64,000 bases of DNA, taken from the NCBI GenBank assembly GCA_965222335.1, contig OZ244944.1, positions 1,426,001 through 1,490,000 on the forward strand, in the 5' to 3' direction. Below, piece after piece: positions 8,795-17,300 of the stretch. The DNA comes from G965222335 sp965222335. Its GTDB lineage: Bacteria; Pseudomonadota; Gammaproteobacteria; Pseudomonadales; Halieaceae. A program made the position numbers and the translations under genes. A model generated the notes under the pieces. That model was not told the DNA's origin, did no database searches, and saw only the letters and a program-made list of their open reading frames with translations. Position 1 is the first letter of the stretch; every line of letters starts with the position of its first letter.

Positions 8795-9202
8795 CTAGCG
8801 GCCAAGCGTGAGCGTGCGCAACGCCAGCTGCTTGGTAGTCTCGATCGCCTGCACGCTGTTCTGGAAGGCGCGGGCAGCGGCGGTCATGTTGGCCATTTCG
8901 TCCACCTGGTCGACATCCGGGCGGTAGATGTAGCCGTCCTCGTCGGCCAACGGATGGCCGGGAGCGTACTCGCGGACCGCGGGCAGCCTCGACTCGACGA
9001 TGCGATCCACCCTGACATGACCCTGCTCGCCGATGGCTGTGGACATGGCGCTGGAAAATACCGGATAGCGGGCCCGGTAGACCCCGGCCTCGCTACCGGC
9101 CACCATGTTGGCGTTGGCCAGGTTGCTGGCGATCGTATTGAGACGGATGCTCTGGGCGTCCATCGAACTTCCCGCGATACCCATGGCGGCAAACAGCGAC
9201 AT
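8795..9202 (-). CDS. flgC: Flagellar proximal rod protein FlgC
   Basis: FlgC, 135 residues, proximal rod subunit. The N-terminus MSLFAAMGIAGSSMDAQSIRLNTIASNLANANM and the C-terminal VDQVDEMANMTAAARAFQNSVQAIETTKQLA match the family closely, and the length is normal. It starts three bases after the flgB stop, so translational coupling with flgB is likely. The encoded rod protein is exported by the flagellar type III system. Confidence 0.96.
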   Translation of the reverse strand: MSLFAAMGIAGSSMDAQSIRLNTIASNLANANMVAGSEAGVYRARYPVFSSAMSTAIGEQGHVRVDRIVESRLPAVREYAPGHPLADEDGYIYRPDVDQVDEMANMTAAARAFQNSVQAIETTKQLALRTLTLGR

Positions 9203-9205
9203 GAT

Positions 9206-9601
9206 TTACTCCCCCTTGAGCGCCGAGCGGACGCTTTTGATTCGTGAATCCAGGAATGACAGGCCGGCCTGGTAGCGGATGGCATTGTCCATGAAGGCGC
9301 GCTGCTCGCGCTGGGTCTCCACGGTATTGCCGTTGATCCCGGTCTGTTCGGGCACCCGGTAGAGCACGTTGGCCCGGGTCGCGTCGGCACCGCCCTGACC
9401 CAGGTGTCGCGGGTCGGTGCGCTGCACGCTGGCCGCAGACACCGCGGCCTGGGCACGCATCGCAGCGGCAAAGTCGATGTCACGGGCCTTGTACCCCGGG
9501 GTGTCGGAGTTGGCCAGGTTGGTTGCCAGCAGCTGCGTGCGCTGGGCACGCAACATCAGGGCCTGGCCTGAAGTGTCAAAAATCCGGTCGGTAAAGCTCA
9601 T
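9206..9601 (-). CDS. flgB: Flagellar proximal rod protein FlgB
   Basis: FlgB, about 131 residues, is the rod subunit nearest the MS-ring and the first gene of the flgBCDEFGHIJ run. It opens MSFTDRIFDTSGQALMLRAQRTQLLATNLANSDTPGYKARDIDF, the standard FlgB start. The frame remains open to 9640, but the extra residues (MRPRAGSSRTRLT) are arginine-rich and lack similarity, so ATG 9601 was chosen. A sigma-54-like promoter lies 75 bases upstream in the gap shared with flgA. Confidence 0.95.
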   Translation of the reverse strand: MSFTDRIFDTSGQALMLRAQRTQLLATNLANSDTPGYKARDIDFAAAMRAQAAVSAASVQRTDPRHLGQGGADATRANVLYRVPEQTGINGNTVETQREQRAFMDNAIRYQAGLSFLDSRIKSVRSALKGE

Positions 9602-9675
9602 GGTCAATCGCGTCCTGCTACTGCCTGCCCGGGGCCTCACGCAATCGTCAGTGGCGCCCCCTCTAACATTCAGTA

Positions 9676-9691
9676 TTCAAATAACGTGCCA
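9676..9691 (-). promoter_or_regulatory. Sigma-54 (RpoN)-like promoter for flgBCDEFGHIJ
   Basis: Minus strand reads TGGCACG, TTAT, TTGAA, close to the sigma-54 consensus TGGCACG-N4-TTGCA with the conserved GG preserved and the -12 GC read as GA. It lies 75 bases before the flgB ATG. A partner element faces the other way toward flgA. Consensus match only. Confidence 0.6.
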
Positions 9692-9734
9692 AACTAAATA
9701 GACCAATACTATCAATGACTTACAGATCAATCGT

Positions 9735-9794
9735 GGCGGCAAAGGCGGCAATGTGGCAAGTCGATGCAGGAGGACGGCGGCAAGAGTTGCCGCC
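9735..9794. promoter_or_regulatory. GGCGGCAA repeat cluster, candidate flagellar activator sites
   Basis: GGCGGCAA occurs at 9735-9742, 9744-9751 and 9776-9783, with a weaker GTGGCAA at 9753-9759. The last copy is followed after three bases by its inverse TTGCCGCC (9787-9794), forming a perfect 8-base dyad. The cluster sits between the two divergent sigma-54-like promoters, where a bacterial enhancer-binding protein would be expected. The CGGCAA/TTGCCG core resembles the ftr sites bound by the NtrC-family activator FlbD in Caulobacter. The actual regulator here is unknown. Confidence 0.5.
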
Positions 9795-9814
9795 CCGCTG
9801 GCGGGCGGCACAGG

Positions 9815-9830
9815 TGGCACGATACCTGCA
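9815..9830 (+). promoter_or_regulatory. Sigma-54 (RpoN)-like promoter for flgA
   Basis: Plus strand reads TGGCACG, ATAC, CTGCA, one base from the consensus TGGCACG-N4-TTGCA, with GG and GC at the correct spacing. It lies 48 bases before the flgA ATG at 9879. This is the best sigma-54 match seen in the window. Confidence 0.7.
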
Positions 9831-9878
9831 CCGTTACATGGGAGTGCCAAAAATACGTCGCTGACGGAGGAATTCCCG

Positions 9879-10595
9879 ATGACCACAGCCCCCGGCCCCC
9901 GCGGCCCGCTGGCCTGCACCGCCCTGTGCCTGACCCTGCTGGCCGCGGACAGCCTCGCCGCTCCCCGGCAGGACCTGAGCGCCATCGCCGACGCAGCCAG
10001 TAGTGCGGCCCTGGCGGTAGCGCAGGCCGCCGGTTTCAGCCAGGTCAGCGCACGGCCACGGCCCCTGGACCCGCGCCTGCAGCTGGCCGAGTGTGATGTG
10101 CCGCTGCGGGCCGAGACCAATCCCAACGCCGCCATTCTCGGTCGCACGAACGTGGGTGTACGTTGCGACGGCCGCGAGCCCTGGGCAATCTACGTGCGCC
10201 TGGAGGTCACCGCGACCGCCGAAGTCCCGGTACTGGCTACGAGTCTGCCCCGGGGCACCGTGCTGGCCGCGGGCGACCTCGAGTTGCGCTCCCGGTCGCT
10301 GACCAGTGATTATGCCGCCGTGGTACGAGACCCCGCACAACTGATCGGCAAAGCCCTGGACCGGGACGCGGCTGCCGGCCAGGAGCTGCGGCACCACGAC
10401 GTCAGCGCCCCGCGAGTCATCGAACGGGGCCAGTTGGTGACCCTCATCGCGGGCCGCCCCGGGCTGGAGGTACAGATGCAGGGGCGCGCAAACGCGCATG
10501 CCGCGGTAGGCGATCGCCTGGTGGTGATCAATCAGAAATCCGGGCGCCGGATCGAGGGTATCGTCACCGAAACAGGCGCGGTGCGGGTGCCCTGA
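9879..10595 (+). CDS. flgA: Flagellar P-ring assembly chaperone FlgA
   Basis: FlgA, about 238 residues, is the periplasmic chaperone for P-ring (FlgI) formation. It has a Sec signal peptide (PLACTALCLTLLAADSLAAP), a SAF-like domain with EVPVLATSLPRGTVLAAGDLE, and the C-terminal NQKSGRRIEGIVTETGAVRVP, which is typical. The frame is open from 9753, but ATG 9879 is preferred: GGAGG lies eight bases upstream, and the signal peptide begins there. Divergent from flgB; followed by flgM after 92 bases. Confidence 0.94.
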   Translation: MTTAPGPRGPLACTALCLTLLAADSLAAPRQDLSAIADAASSAALAVAQAAGFSQVSARPRPLDPRLQLAECDVPLRAETNPNAAILGRTNVGVRCDGREPWAIYVRLEVTATAEVPVLATSLPRGTVLAAGDLELRSRSLTSDYAAVVRDPAQLIGKALDRDAAAGQELRHHDVSAPRVIERGQLVTLIAGRPGLEVQMQGRANAHAAVGDRLVVINQKSGRRIEGIVTETGAVRVP

Positions 10596-10614
10596 GGAAT
10601 TTACCCCGCTGTGC

Positions 10615-10641
10615 TAAACTTTTTCTCACAGTGACCGCTAA
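10615..10641 (+). promoter_or_regulatory. Sigma-28 (FliA)-like promoter for flgMN
   Basis: TAAACTTT, 11 bases, ACCGCTAA: near-exact to the sigma-28 consensus TAAAGTTT-N11-GCCGATAA. It sits in the flgA-flgM gap, 46 bases before the flgM ATG. Expression of an anti-sigma-28 factor from a sigma-28 promoter is the known feedback design in enteric bacteria and Pseudomonas. Confidence 0.75.
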
Positions 10642-10687
10642 CCCTCCATATGGATAGCGGCGCGAGCAGCAGGCAAGGCAGGGAGTT

Positions 10688-11008
10688 ATGAACCCCATCG
10701 ACCAAAGCCCCGGGATTAAAGCCCAGGGTGACATCGTCAAACCCAGTGAGGGCAGCAGTCGTGTCAGGTCCACTGACACCCGCAGCACGGGTGCCGGGGG
10801 CAGCAGCGGGCAGGCCGACGGCGAATTCGTCACGGTCACGCGCACGGCGACTGAGCTCCTGCGCCTCGAACAGCAGCTGGAGTCCATGCCCGAGGTGAAC
10901 CGGGAGCGTGTGGACGCGCTGCGCCAGGCGATTGCCGACGGCCGTTACGAGGTCAACCCGGAGCGGATCACCGACGCCCTGCTGCGCGCCGAGCAGGAGC
11001 TCTACTAA
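10688..11008 (+). CDS. flgM: Anti-sigma-28 factor FlgM
   Basis: FlgM, 106 residues, binds FliA (sigma-28) in the cytoplasm and is secreted once the hook is complete, releasing late gene expression. The N-terminal half is low-complexity and disordered-looking (Gly/Ser/Thr-rich). The C-terminal half has two helices with VNRERVDALRQAIADGRYEV and NPERITDALLRAEQEL, the sigma-binding signature. Preceded by a strong sigma-28-like promoter, and followed two bases later by flgN. Ribosome site GCAGGGAG lies just before the ATG. Confidence 0.93.
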   Translation: MNPIDQSPGIKAQGDIVKPSEGSSRVRSTDTRSTGAGGSSGQADGEFVTVTRTATELLRLEQQLESMPEVNRERVDALRQAIADGRYEVNPERITDALLRAEQELY

Positions 11009-11010
11009 AC

Positions 11011-11469
11011 GTGGCCGACGGTTCAGCGCTGTGCGCGCACCTGGAAGGTGACATCGGAATTCTGGAAGCGGTCCGCAGTGCCCTCGAGGCCGAATACCAG
11101 GCCCTCAAGGCCGGAGAATCCGTTGAGCTGGAGCAGGCTACCGCCCTCAAAGCCCGGCACCTGCACGCCTATACCGACCGGCAACAGCACTTGCGCGAGC
11201 TACTGGGCCCGGAAACCAGCCTGGCAGAACTGATCGAAAAGCTACCGGCGCAGCGTGACAGCAACCGGCGACTCCGGGCATCACTGGAAGCACTCGCGGC
11301 TGAATGCCAGCGGCTGAACCAGCGCAATGGGCAGGTGATCAGCAGCCTGCAATCACGGACCCGGGATGCCCTGGACATCCTGCGCCACAACAGCCTGGGC
11401 CCGACACTCTACGCCGACGACGGCCATCGGGCACGCAGCGGCGACAGCCGGTCCCTGGGTAAGGCCTGA
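11011..11469 (+). CDS. flgN: Flagellar export chaperone FlgN
   Basis: FlgN-family protein, 152 residues, a cytoplasmic chaperone for the hook-associated proteins FlgK and FlgL. It is mostly helical with heptad-like leucines (LEGDIGILEAVRSALEAEYQALKAG; LAELIEKLPAQRDSNRRLRASL) and ends near GPTLYADDGH, which resembles the Pseudomonas-type FlgN end. The start is GTG at 11011, two bases after the flgM stop, so coupling with flgM is likely. FlgN proteins are weakly conserved; position supports the call strongly. Confidence 0.85.
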   Translation: MADGSALCAHLEGDIGILEAVRSALEAEYQALKAGESVELEQATALKARHLHAYTDRQQHLRELLGPETSLAELIEKLPAQRDSNRRLRASLEALAAECQRLNQRNGQVISSLQSRTRDALDILRHNSLGPTLYADDGHRARSGDSRSLGKA

Positions 11470-11521
11470 AACCCGGCTATCGTTGCCACATCGATAACAG
11501 GCGGGAAACGACGGATCGACC

Positions 11522-12547
11522 ATGCACACCATGCCCCTTGTTCGCATCCACGGGCCGCAGGATCTGCGTATCGACGAGGTGCCGCAGCCCACACCCGGGC
11601 CGGACGACCTGCTGGTCAGGGTCATGCGCTGTGGCATCTGTGGCTCGGACCTCAGCTACGCCAAGCTGGGCGGCATACCGGGCGCCGCGCGCCCCTTCGC
11701 GCTCGGACACGAGTTTGCCGGCGTGATCGCGGCCCTTGGTACCAACGTCCAGGATCTGCAAGTGGGCGACCGGGTGATCATCAATCCCGAAGCCGGTGAC
11801 AATGCCATCGGCAGTGACGGTCTCTCTGGCGCCTTCGCGCCCTACCTGCTTTACCGGGACGTGACCCGTGATCCGCAAGGAGTGCTTCGCCTGCCCGAGA
11901 CACTCGATTTTGACCTTGGTGCACTGGTGGAGCCGCTGGCGGTCGGTATGCATGGCATCAACCAGGGAAAGCTGGCGGTGGGGGACCGGGTAGTCGTGTT
12001 CGGCGCCGGGCCGGTGGGCCTGGCCGCGGCGATCGCGGCGCGCTATCGCGGCGCCGAGTCGGTGGTCGTCGCGGATCTTTCAGAAAAGCGTCTCGCCACT
12101 GCCCGTGAACTTGGCCTGCTAGCCTGTAATCCCGAGACGGCCGACCTCAAGACTTTTCTCATGGACCACCACGGCGTGGTTACCAATGACCCCCTGCTGG
12201 GGGAGCAGCCCGGCTCGGACCTGTTCGTGGAAGCCACCGGCGCCGGGCCGGTGTTCCAGCAGGTTTGCGGTCTGGCCCGCAAGGGCGCGCGCATCGTGGT
12301 GATTGGGGTCAATTTTGCCCCGGTGGAACTCGATATGGTCAACCTGCTGATGAAGGAACTGGTCGTCACCGCCGCCATTCGCTACCCGGAAGAGTTTCCG
12401 CAGGTGATCGAAATGCTGTGCAGTGGTCAGGTCGATGTCTCACCGCTGATCAGCCACCGCTATCCTCTGTCACAGTTTGCCGAGGCCTTCCACCAGGCGC
12501 AGCGGGCGGATGAGGCGGTCAAGGTGATGATTGATTGTCAGCAATGA
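11522..12547 (+). CDS. Zinc-type alcohol dehydrogenase (MDR family), structural-zinc loop degenerate
   Basis: Medium-chain dehydrogenase, 341 residues, NAD(P)-linked alcohol or polyol oxidoreductase. The catalytic zinc site is visible: CGICGSD (about C40), GHEFAG and the VEPLAV glutamate. The Rossmann motif VVVFGAGPVGLAAAIAA lies near residue 165. The stretch after GDRVIINP, where relatives carry four cysteines for the structural zinc, reads EAGDNAIGSDGLSG, so that zinc is lost. Sorbitol, threonine or 2,3-butanediol dehydrogenase-like are all possible; substrate is not determinable. It stands alone after the flagellar genes and converges on tpsB. Confidence 0.85.
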   Translation: MHTMPLVRIHGPQDLRIDEVPQPTPGPDDLLVRVMRCGICGSDLSYAKLGGIPGAARPFALGHEFAGVIAALGTNVQDLQVGDRVIINPEAGDNAIGSDGLSGAFAPYLLYRDVTRDPQGVLRLPETLDFDLGALVEPLAVGMHGINQGKLAVGDRVVVFGAGPVGLAAAIAARYRGAESVVVADLSEKRLATARELGLLACNPETADLKTFLMDHHGVVTNDPLLGEQPGSDLFVEATGAGPVFQQVCGLARKGARIVVIGVNFAPVELDMVNLLMKELVVTAAIRYPEEFPQVIEMLCSGQVDVSPLISHRYPLSQFAEAFHQAQRADEAVKVMIDCQQ

Positions 12548-12569
12548 CAGGTACGGTCGGAGCGAGCGA

Positions 12570-14369
12570 TCACCATAGTGGCCAGTTAAAGGCCACTGAA
12601 AAATGAAAACCGTCGTCCTGCAAGCTGTCCTCGGACGGTGGTGGCACGTCGTCATCGGCGATGCGCTCGCCGTAGAAAACGCTAACATAGGTGTAGTCCG
12701 TGGGTAACCAGCGCAGGCCCATACCGACGCTGCTGATCCGGGCGGGTTTATGGGTGGATAGATTGTCGTCGTAATCCCAGCTACGACCGTAGTCGATAAA
12801 TGGTACGGCCGTGAGATTCCAGCGACTCACGCCGGAGCCGTCTGCAAGTATCGGGATACGCCACTCCACTGAAGCGCTCGCGCCGCTGTCCCTGACCAGC
12901 TGGTTCTCCCGGAATCCACGCACCGAATAGAATCCGCCGACGGCAAATTTCTCCACGGACAGCAGCGGGTCAAACGCCTGCTGCCAGACAGCACTGAAAA
13001 CGAGCTGGCTGCGAAGCCAGGGCATTCGCCTGGCATACTGGAACTGGGTCAACAGAGCGGTAAAGTCGCTCTCCGGAATGCGTGCGCCGGTGTCCGGTTG
13101 GCGCGTCGGAAAGCCGTCGGGAATCGTGGTAGCGTCGAACCAGTCGAGGCCGAAGCGAAGGCTGCTGCGCAGCGCGAGGACGGATTCATCGAGGCGCTCA
13201 ATCCACTCTGCACCGACACCGATACTGGTCGACGTGATCTCACCATTACGCGCACCCAACGAAAAGGAAAATGGTTTCCCCAGGAGCACGGTTTCTGAAT
13301 GGCTGTAGCTCAATGCAGTCGACACGGTAACCGTTCTGTCAAGTCGGTCAATCACCGGATGCAACAGGGAAACTCCCCAGGACTCCGTCTCGCTTTCGAT
13401 ATCGAGATCGTCGAAGGGCTCCTCAATTACCGTTGAATCCCCGCGCTGGTAGCCAAGCTTTAACTGGGTATTCCAGGTATTCAGTGGCAGTGAATACTCG
13501 ATGTAGCCATCTTTAAGTCCCTCACTGGCGCTTGCCGCGAGGGCGAGCCGGTCCGCGCGCCCGGTCAGGTTAAGATTCTCGAGGCTCACCATACCGCGCT
13601 CAGAGCCGACAGTTGGCGAACGATAATTGTCAGCAGACAGCATCAATCGCATCGCCCGGGCTTCTTCAACCTGAAGCTGCAGATCCGCAGTCCCCGGTGA
13701 CAGCCCGGGAATCAGGGTCGCATTCACTTTGCGTACCAGAGGATTCAGTTCAAGCCTGAGCAAACTGTCCTGCAGGTCATAAATATTGAGGGGGCGCGCG
13801 AGACCGCTTCGGACCCGGGCCTTCACCCGGGCGGGGGAGAGCCTGCCCGCTGGAACCAGCTCGATATCATTGAGCTCGCCCTCTACCGCCTCAAGAGTGA
13901 GCGCGCCCTGCTCCGGTAGCGTTGCGGGAAGCAGCACACCAGAATTGACATAGCCCGCGTTGTAATAGAGTAGCGACAGGCGCCGCCGCAGCTCCTGCAG
14001 GTTTTCCGGGCTCAAGTGGCGATGGCTGAAGGGGGCCGTGACGGCTGCAACATCCGTGTCAGGTATGACCGTGTTCCCTTTCACCGCGATCGTGGTGACC
14101 CGCATACCGTGGCTTGCTGCAGTCGGTGAATTGCCGTCATCCGATTCTGGCGAGGGGGCCGGCAGCACCTGCCTGTGAGAGGGAGCCGGCAGCTCCCCGG
14201 CTTCAATGTCAAAGCTCGGCTCCACGAAGCGTCCCCGCGCATCGACGAAACCCCGACTCACGTTATCCTGAAACGCGGAGCTGCCTGCCCCGGCCGGAGG
14301 CTGGGCAATACCCACCGGGCTGAAACCCACCAGCACGATCACTGCAAGAACGCAACGCAAACCCATCAC
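12570..14369 (-). CDS. Two-partner secretion outer-membrane transporter TpsB (ShlB/FhaC/HecB family)
   Basis: 599 residues, Omp85-superfamily TpsB that moves the adjacent TpsA across the outer membrane. Sec signal (GLRCVLAVIVLVGFSPVGIAQP), a proline-rich linker, a POTRA domain beginning MRVTTIAVKGNTVIPDTDV (about residue 88), a second POTRA (EGELNDIELVPAG) and a 16-strand-type barrel. The barrel carries the conserved L6 motif in YSVRGFRENQL (about residue 487). Its ATG overlaps the tpsA stop by four bases (ATGA), so the pair is translationally coupled. It is the last gene of the five-gene block. Confidence 0.93.
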   Translation of the reverse strand: MMGLRCVLAVIVLVGFSPVGIAQPPAGAGSSAFQDNVSRGFVDARGRFVEPSFDIEAGELPAPSHRQVLPAPSPESDDGNSPTAASHGMRVTTIAVKGNTVIPDTDVAAVTAPFSHRHLSPENLQELRRRLSLLYYNAGYVNSGVLLPATLPEQGALTLEAVEGELNDIELVPAGRLSPARVKARVRSGLARPLNIYDLQDSLLRLELNPLVRKVNATLIPGLSPGTADLQLQVEEARAMRLMLSADNYRSPTVGSERGMVSLENLNLTGRADRLALAASASEGLKDGYIEYSLPLNTWNTQLKLGYQRGDSTVIEEPFDDLDIESETESWGVSLLHPVIDRLDRTVTVSTALSYSHSETVLLGKPFSFSLGARNGEITSTSIGVGAEWIERLDESVLALRSSLRFGLDWFDATTIPDGFPTRQPDTGARIPESDFTALLTQFQYARRMPWLRSQLVFSAVWQQAFDPLLSVEKFAVGGFYSVRGFRENQLVRDSGASASVEWRIPILADGSGVSRWNLTAVPFIDYGRSWDYDDNLSTHKPARISSVGMGLRWLPTDYTYVSVFYGERIADDDVPPPSEDSLQDDGFHFSVAFNWPLW

Positions 14370-17300
14370 GGCTGCGTTACCTGCAAGCAGTTTGCGCCAG
14401 GTCGCCGGGCAAGCAACAGCTGCCCATTACCGCCATCAGTCGGAGGTAGCACGTCTCCCAGGCTTGCACTCCCCCTGCCCAGCCTGACTGCACCCGTCAG
14501 GTAAGTATCGTATTGCTCGGTCGTCACCGCATCGGCTGCAATAACAAGGCTGCTTGCGTCGTCAGGATCGACAGCACACTGGTCTCGAATGAGGTCGGTT
14601 GCATCCAGAATCGCCACCTCCAATTCGGCGACCGCGGCGCTGATATCCTGCTCCGGCGCGTTGATCTCCAGGACACCCTGGTCCCCCAGGTTGGAGGACA
14701 CCTGGAATGTGGATCGCGCGTCACGCAGGAATTCCTCGGCATTGATATTAATGCGCCCGCCATTACCGGCATTGGCGTTGGCGAGCAGCCCGGAGTTCCG
14801 CACCAGAATAAGCTCTGCGGGTGCCATGGGGTTACCCAGGGTGATGGAACCCCCGTTTCCTGCGGCATCCGAAGCCTGAGAGTCCGCGGTAATGAATACA
14901 ATGCCTCCCGCATCCAGATCGCCATCCAACTGGATGTCCCGGCCGAATATTCCAACATCACCGCCGCCCGCATTCTCGGACGTTCCCTCAATACGCGCAA
15001 GTGAAAGGCGCACTTTGTCCGCAGAAAGCAGTATCCTGCCAGCGTTCCCGCTGCCGGTGGCGGAGGTCTGGATGAAACCGCCATCTCGAAAAAACAGGGT
15101 CCCGCCGGCTACTGCGCTGACATCCCCCGCGTCGCTCGCGCCAATCGAGTTACTGAGTAGTTCGGTGGCGCTGCCGGCAAGTTCCAGGTCACCGCCACTC
15201 AGGAGCAGGATGCTTCCAGTCACACCCTCGCCGAGGGTCGCGGTCTGTACAGATACATTGTTTACAGCCAGGTTGTTCCCCGCTGACAGTAGCACCTGGC
15301 CCGCAGGTGACAGGCCAGTGGCGTTACTCTGCAGCCGACTTTCACTGATACTGAGATTTTCAGTCGCCGTGATCCCGATTTGTGCCGGCGTATCAGCACT
15401 GTCATTTGCGCGAGTTGCCGTGGCCAGTGTGGTGTCCTGAATCTGCACCGAGCCGGCACTCAACAAAACGAAACCGGCAGCGCCCTGATCTGCCGCGACA
15501 CTGTCGATGGCAGCGCCCGCGATGTCCAGGGAATCCAGTGCCGCCAGCGAGATAATACCCGCGTCGCCCGCACCCAGGGAGGAGGTCGACAGAGAGGCAG
15601 GCTCAGATGACTCAATGCGTATCCGGTTTCCCTGCAGGATAACGGCTCCGGAATTTCCGGTCCCCAGCGTCCGGCTGGAGAGATCGTGCTGTCCGCGGAT
15701 GAGCAGATCTTCAGCAGCCATCATGACTATCGGGCCACTCGCACCCGCCCCCAGGGCCGTGCTGCTGATGCCGAACCCTGCCTGCCCCGAGTCAACCTGT
15801 ATCAATTCGATATTGCGACCGCTGAGGGAGACAGCCCCGGCATCGCCCACATCGGGCACATCGTCACTGCTTGTATTGCTGAGATCCATGTTGCCCTGCA
15901 GGAACAGGTTCCCGTCGGCTGCAATGAATATGTCGCCACCATCCAGAGTGCTGCTTGTTCCCGTGGCGACAAGTGACCGCTCGCCGTCTGACACCAGTGA
16001 CAGATCACCCGTGGAAGCCAGGGAGACCGTGGCGCCGGAGCGCCCGCTGCTGGAACTGGCGAGAATAGTGGAATTCACCATCTCCAGGCCTCCATCTCCT
16101 GCCTGCAGACTGATAAATCGATCATCACCGGGATTCAGCCCCGCGGAAAAAATCTGGGTGGACTCACTGGCGATAGTGTCGCCAACAAGCAGAATATCGC
16201 CCGAGGTCCCATTGCCACTGTTAATATTGGAAATTCCCGCGCCACCCTCTACCCGGCCACTGAGCTGCAGTTTATCCCGCACGTTGATCAGTATGTCGCC
16301 ACCCCGGGGGCCGGTGCTGAAGGACTGGATCATCCCGTCCCCAAGGGTGAAGGTCTGCATCGGCAGAGAGGCACTGGAACCGAAAATCAGGTTTCCCGGC
16401 TCACCGGTCGGCGCCGTGAAATCCAGATTACGACTCGTAACCTGTCCGCGGGACTGTGTGTAGTGCCGCGTATCGACCCGCACGTCGCCGCCATCAACAG
16501 CGCCATCCGTACTGCTGTACAGCACCGTGTCGATGAATGATATGTCGGAAATAGCGCGCAGCGACACCGCGACCGACTGATCGAGGGAATAGGCCTCGAT
16601 GTATGAATTATCAATTCGCAACTGGTCCGCCAGAACTGACAGGTTCGCCGAATCCCCAATACCAAAATCGGAGGCGACAAGGTTGGTGTTCCGCACAAGA
16701 ATACCGCCCAGCGGAGTGCCCGGCTCTGCCGAAAGCGGATTTGGCCCAGCCCCGCTCACGAACATGCTGCCTCCAGGTGCAAGCGCGCCAAGACCGAGCT
16801 GGATTGCCTGTATTGGACTGCTGTCAATCGGTGCGCTGGCGGCAGTGGCGGCAAGAGGCCCAGCGATATCTCCTGACAGGAGCACACCCGGCATGGTGGC
16901 ATCCAGGCTACTGCCAACCAGTGTCACGTTGGGCAACAGCAGCGGTAGGTTGTTGTTGCCGGTATCCGCAAGACTCACGCGAATACCGCGGGCTGCAACA
17001 GTAGCGGGAAGGTCCTGCTTATCGAGGAAGCCAAAAGCAGAAGGTTCTGCGATGGAGAGCACCGAGCTCAGCACCGGTTCGTGCGAATAGAAGCTGTCAC
17101 CGTTGGCGAAGCCAACCCGGTTTGCGGTTGAGAGCAGCACGGTGCTCAGCGGGTCGAAACTGGCACCGTCACCGATCACAATACCACTGGGATTGATCAG
17201 CCAGAGTGAAGCGTCCGTGGGTACAAGCGTCGCGTTATTGAGTTGGCGGACCTGCAGGCCGCCGTGTATTTCGCTTGCGGAGTCGCCGGACACACGGGCA

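Noticed and set aside
12577..12597. AGTGGCC-N7-GGCCACT hairpin between alcohol dehydrogenase and tpsB as terminator
   Set aside because: No T-run follows on either strand and part of it lies inside the tpsB coding end; left unassigned.
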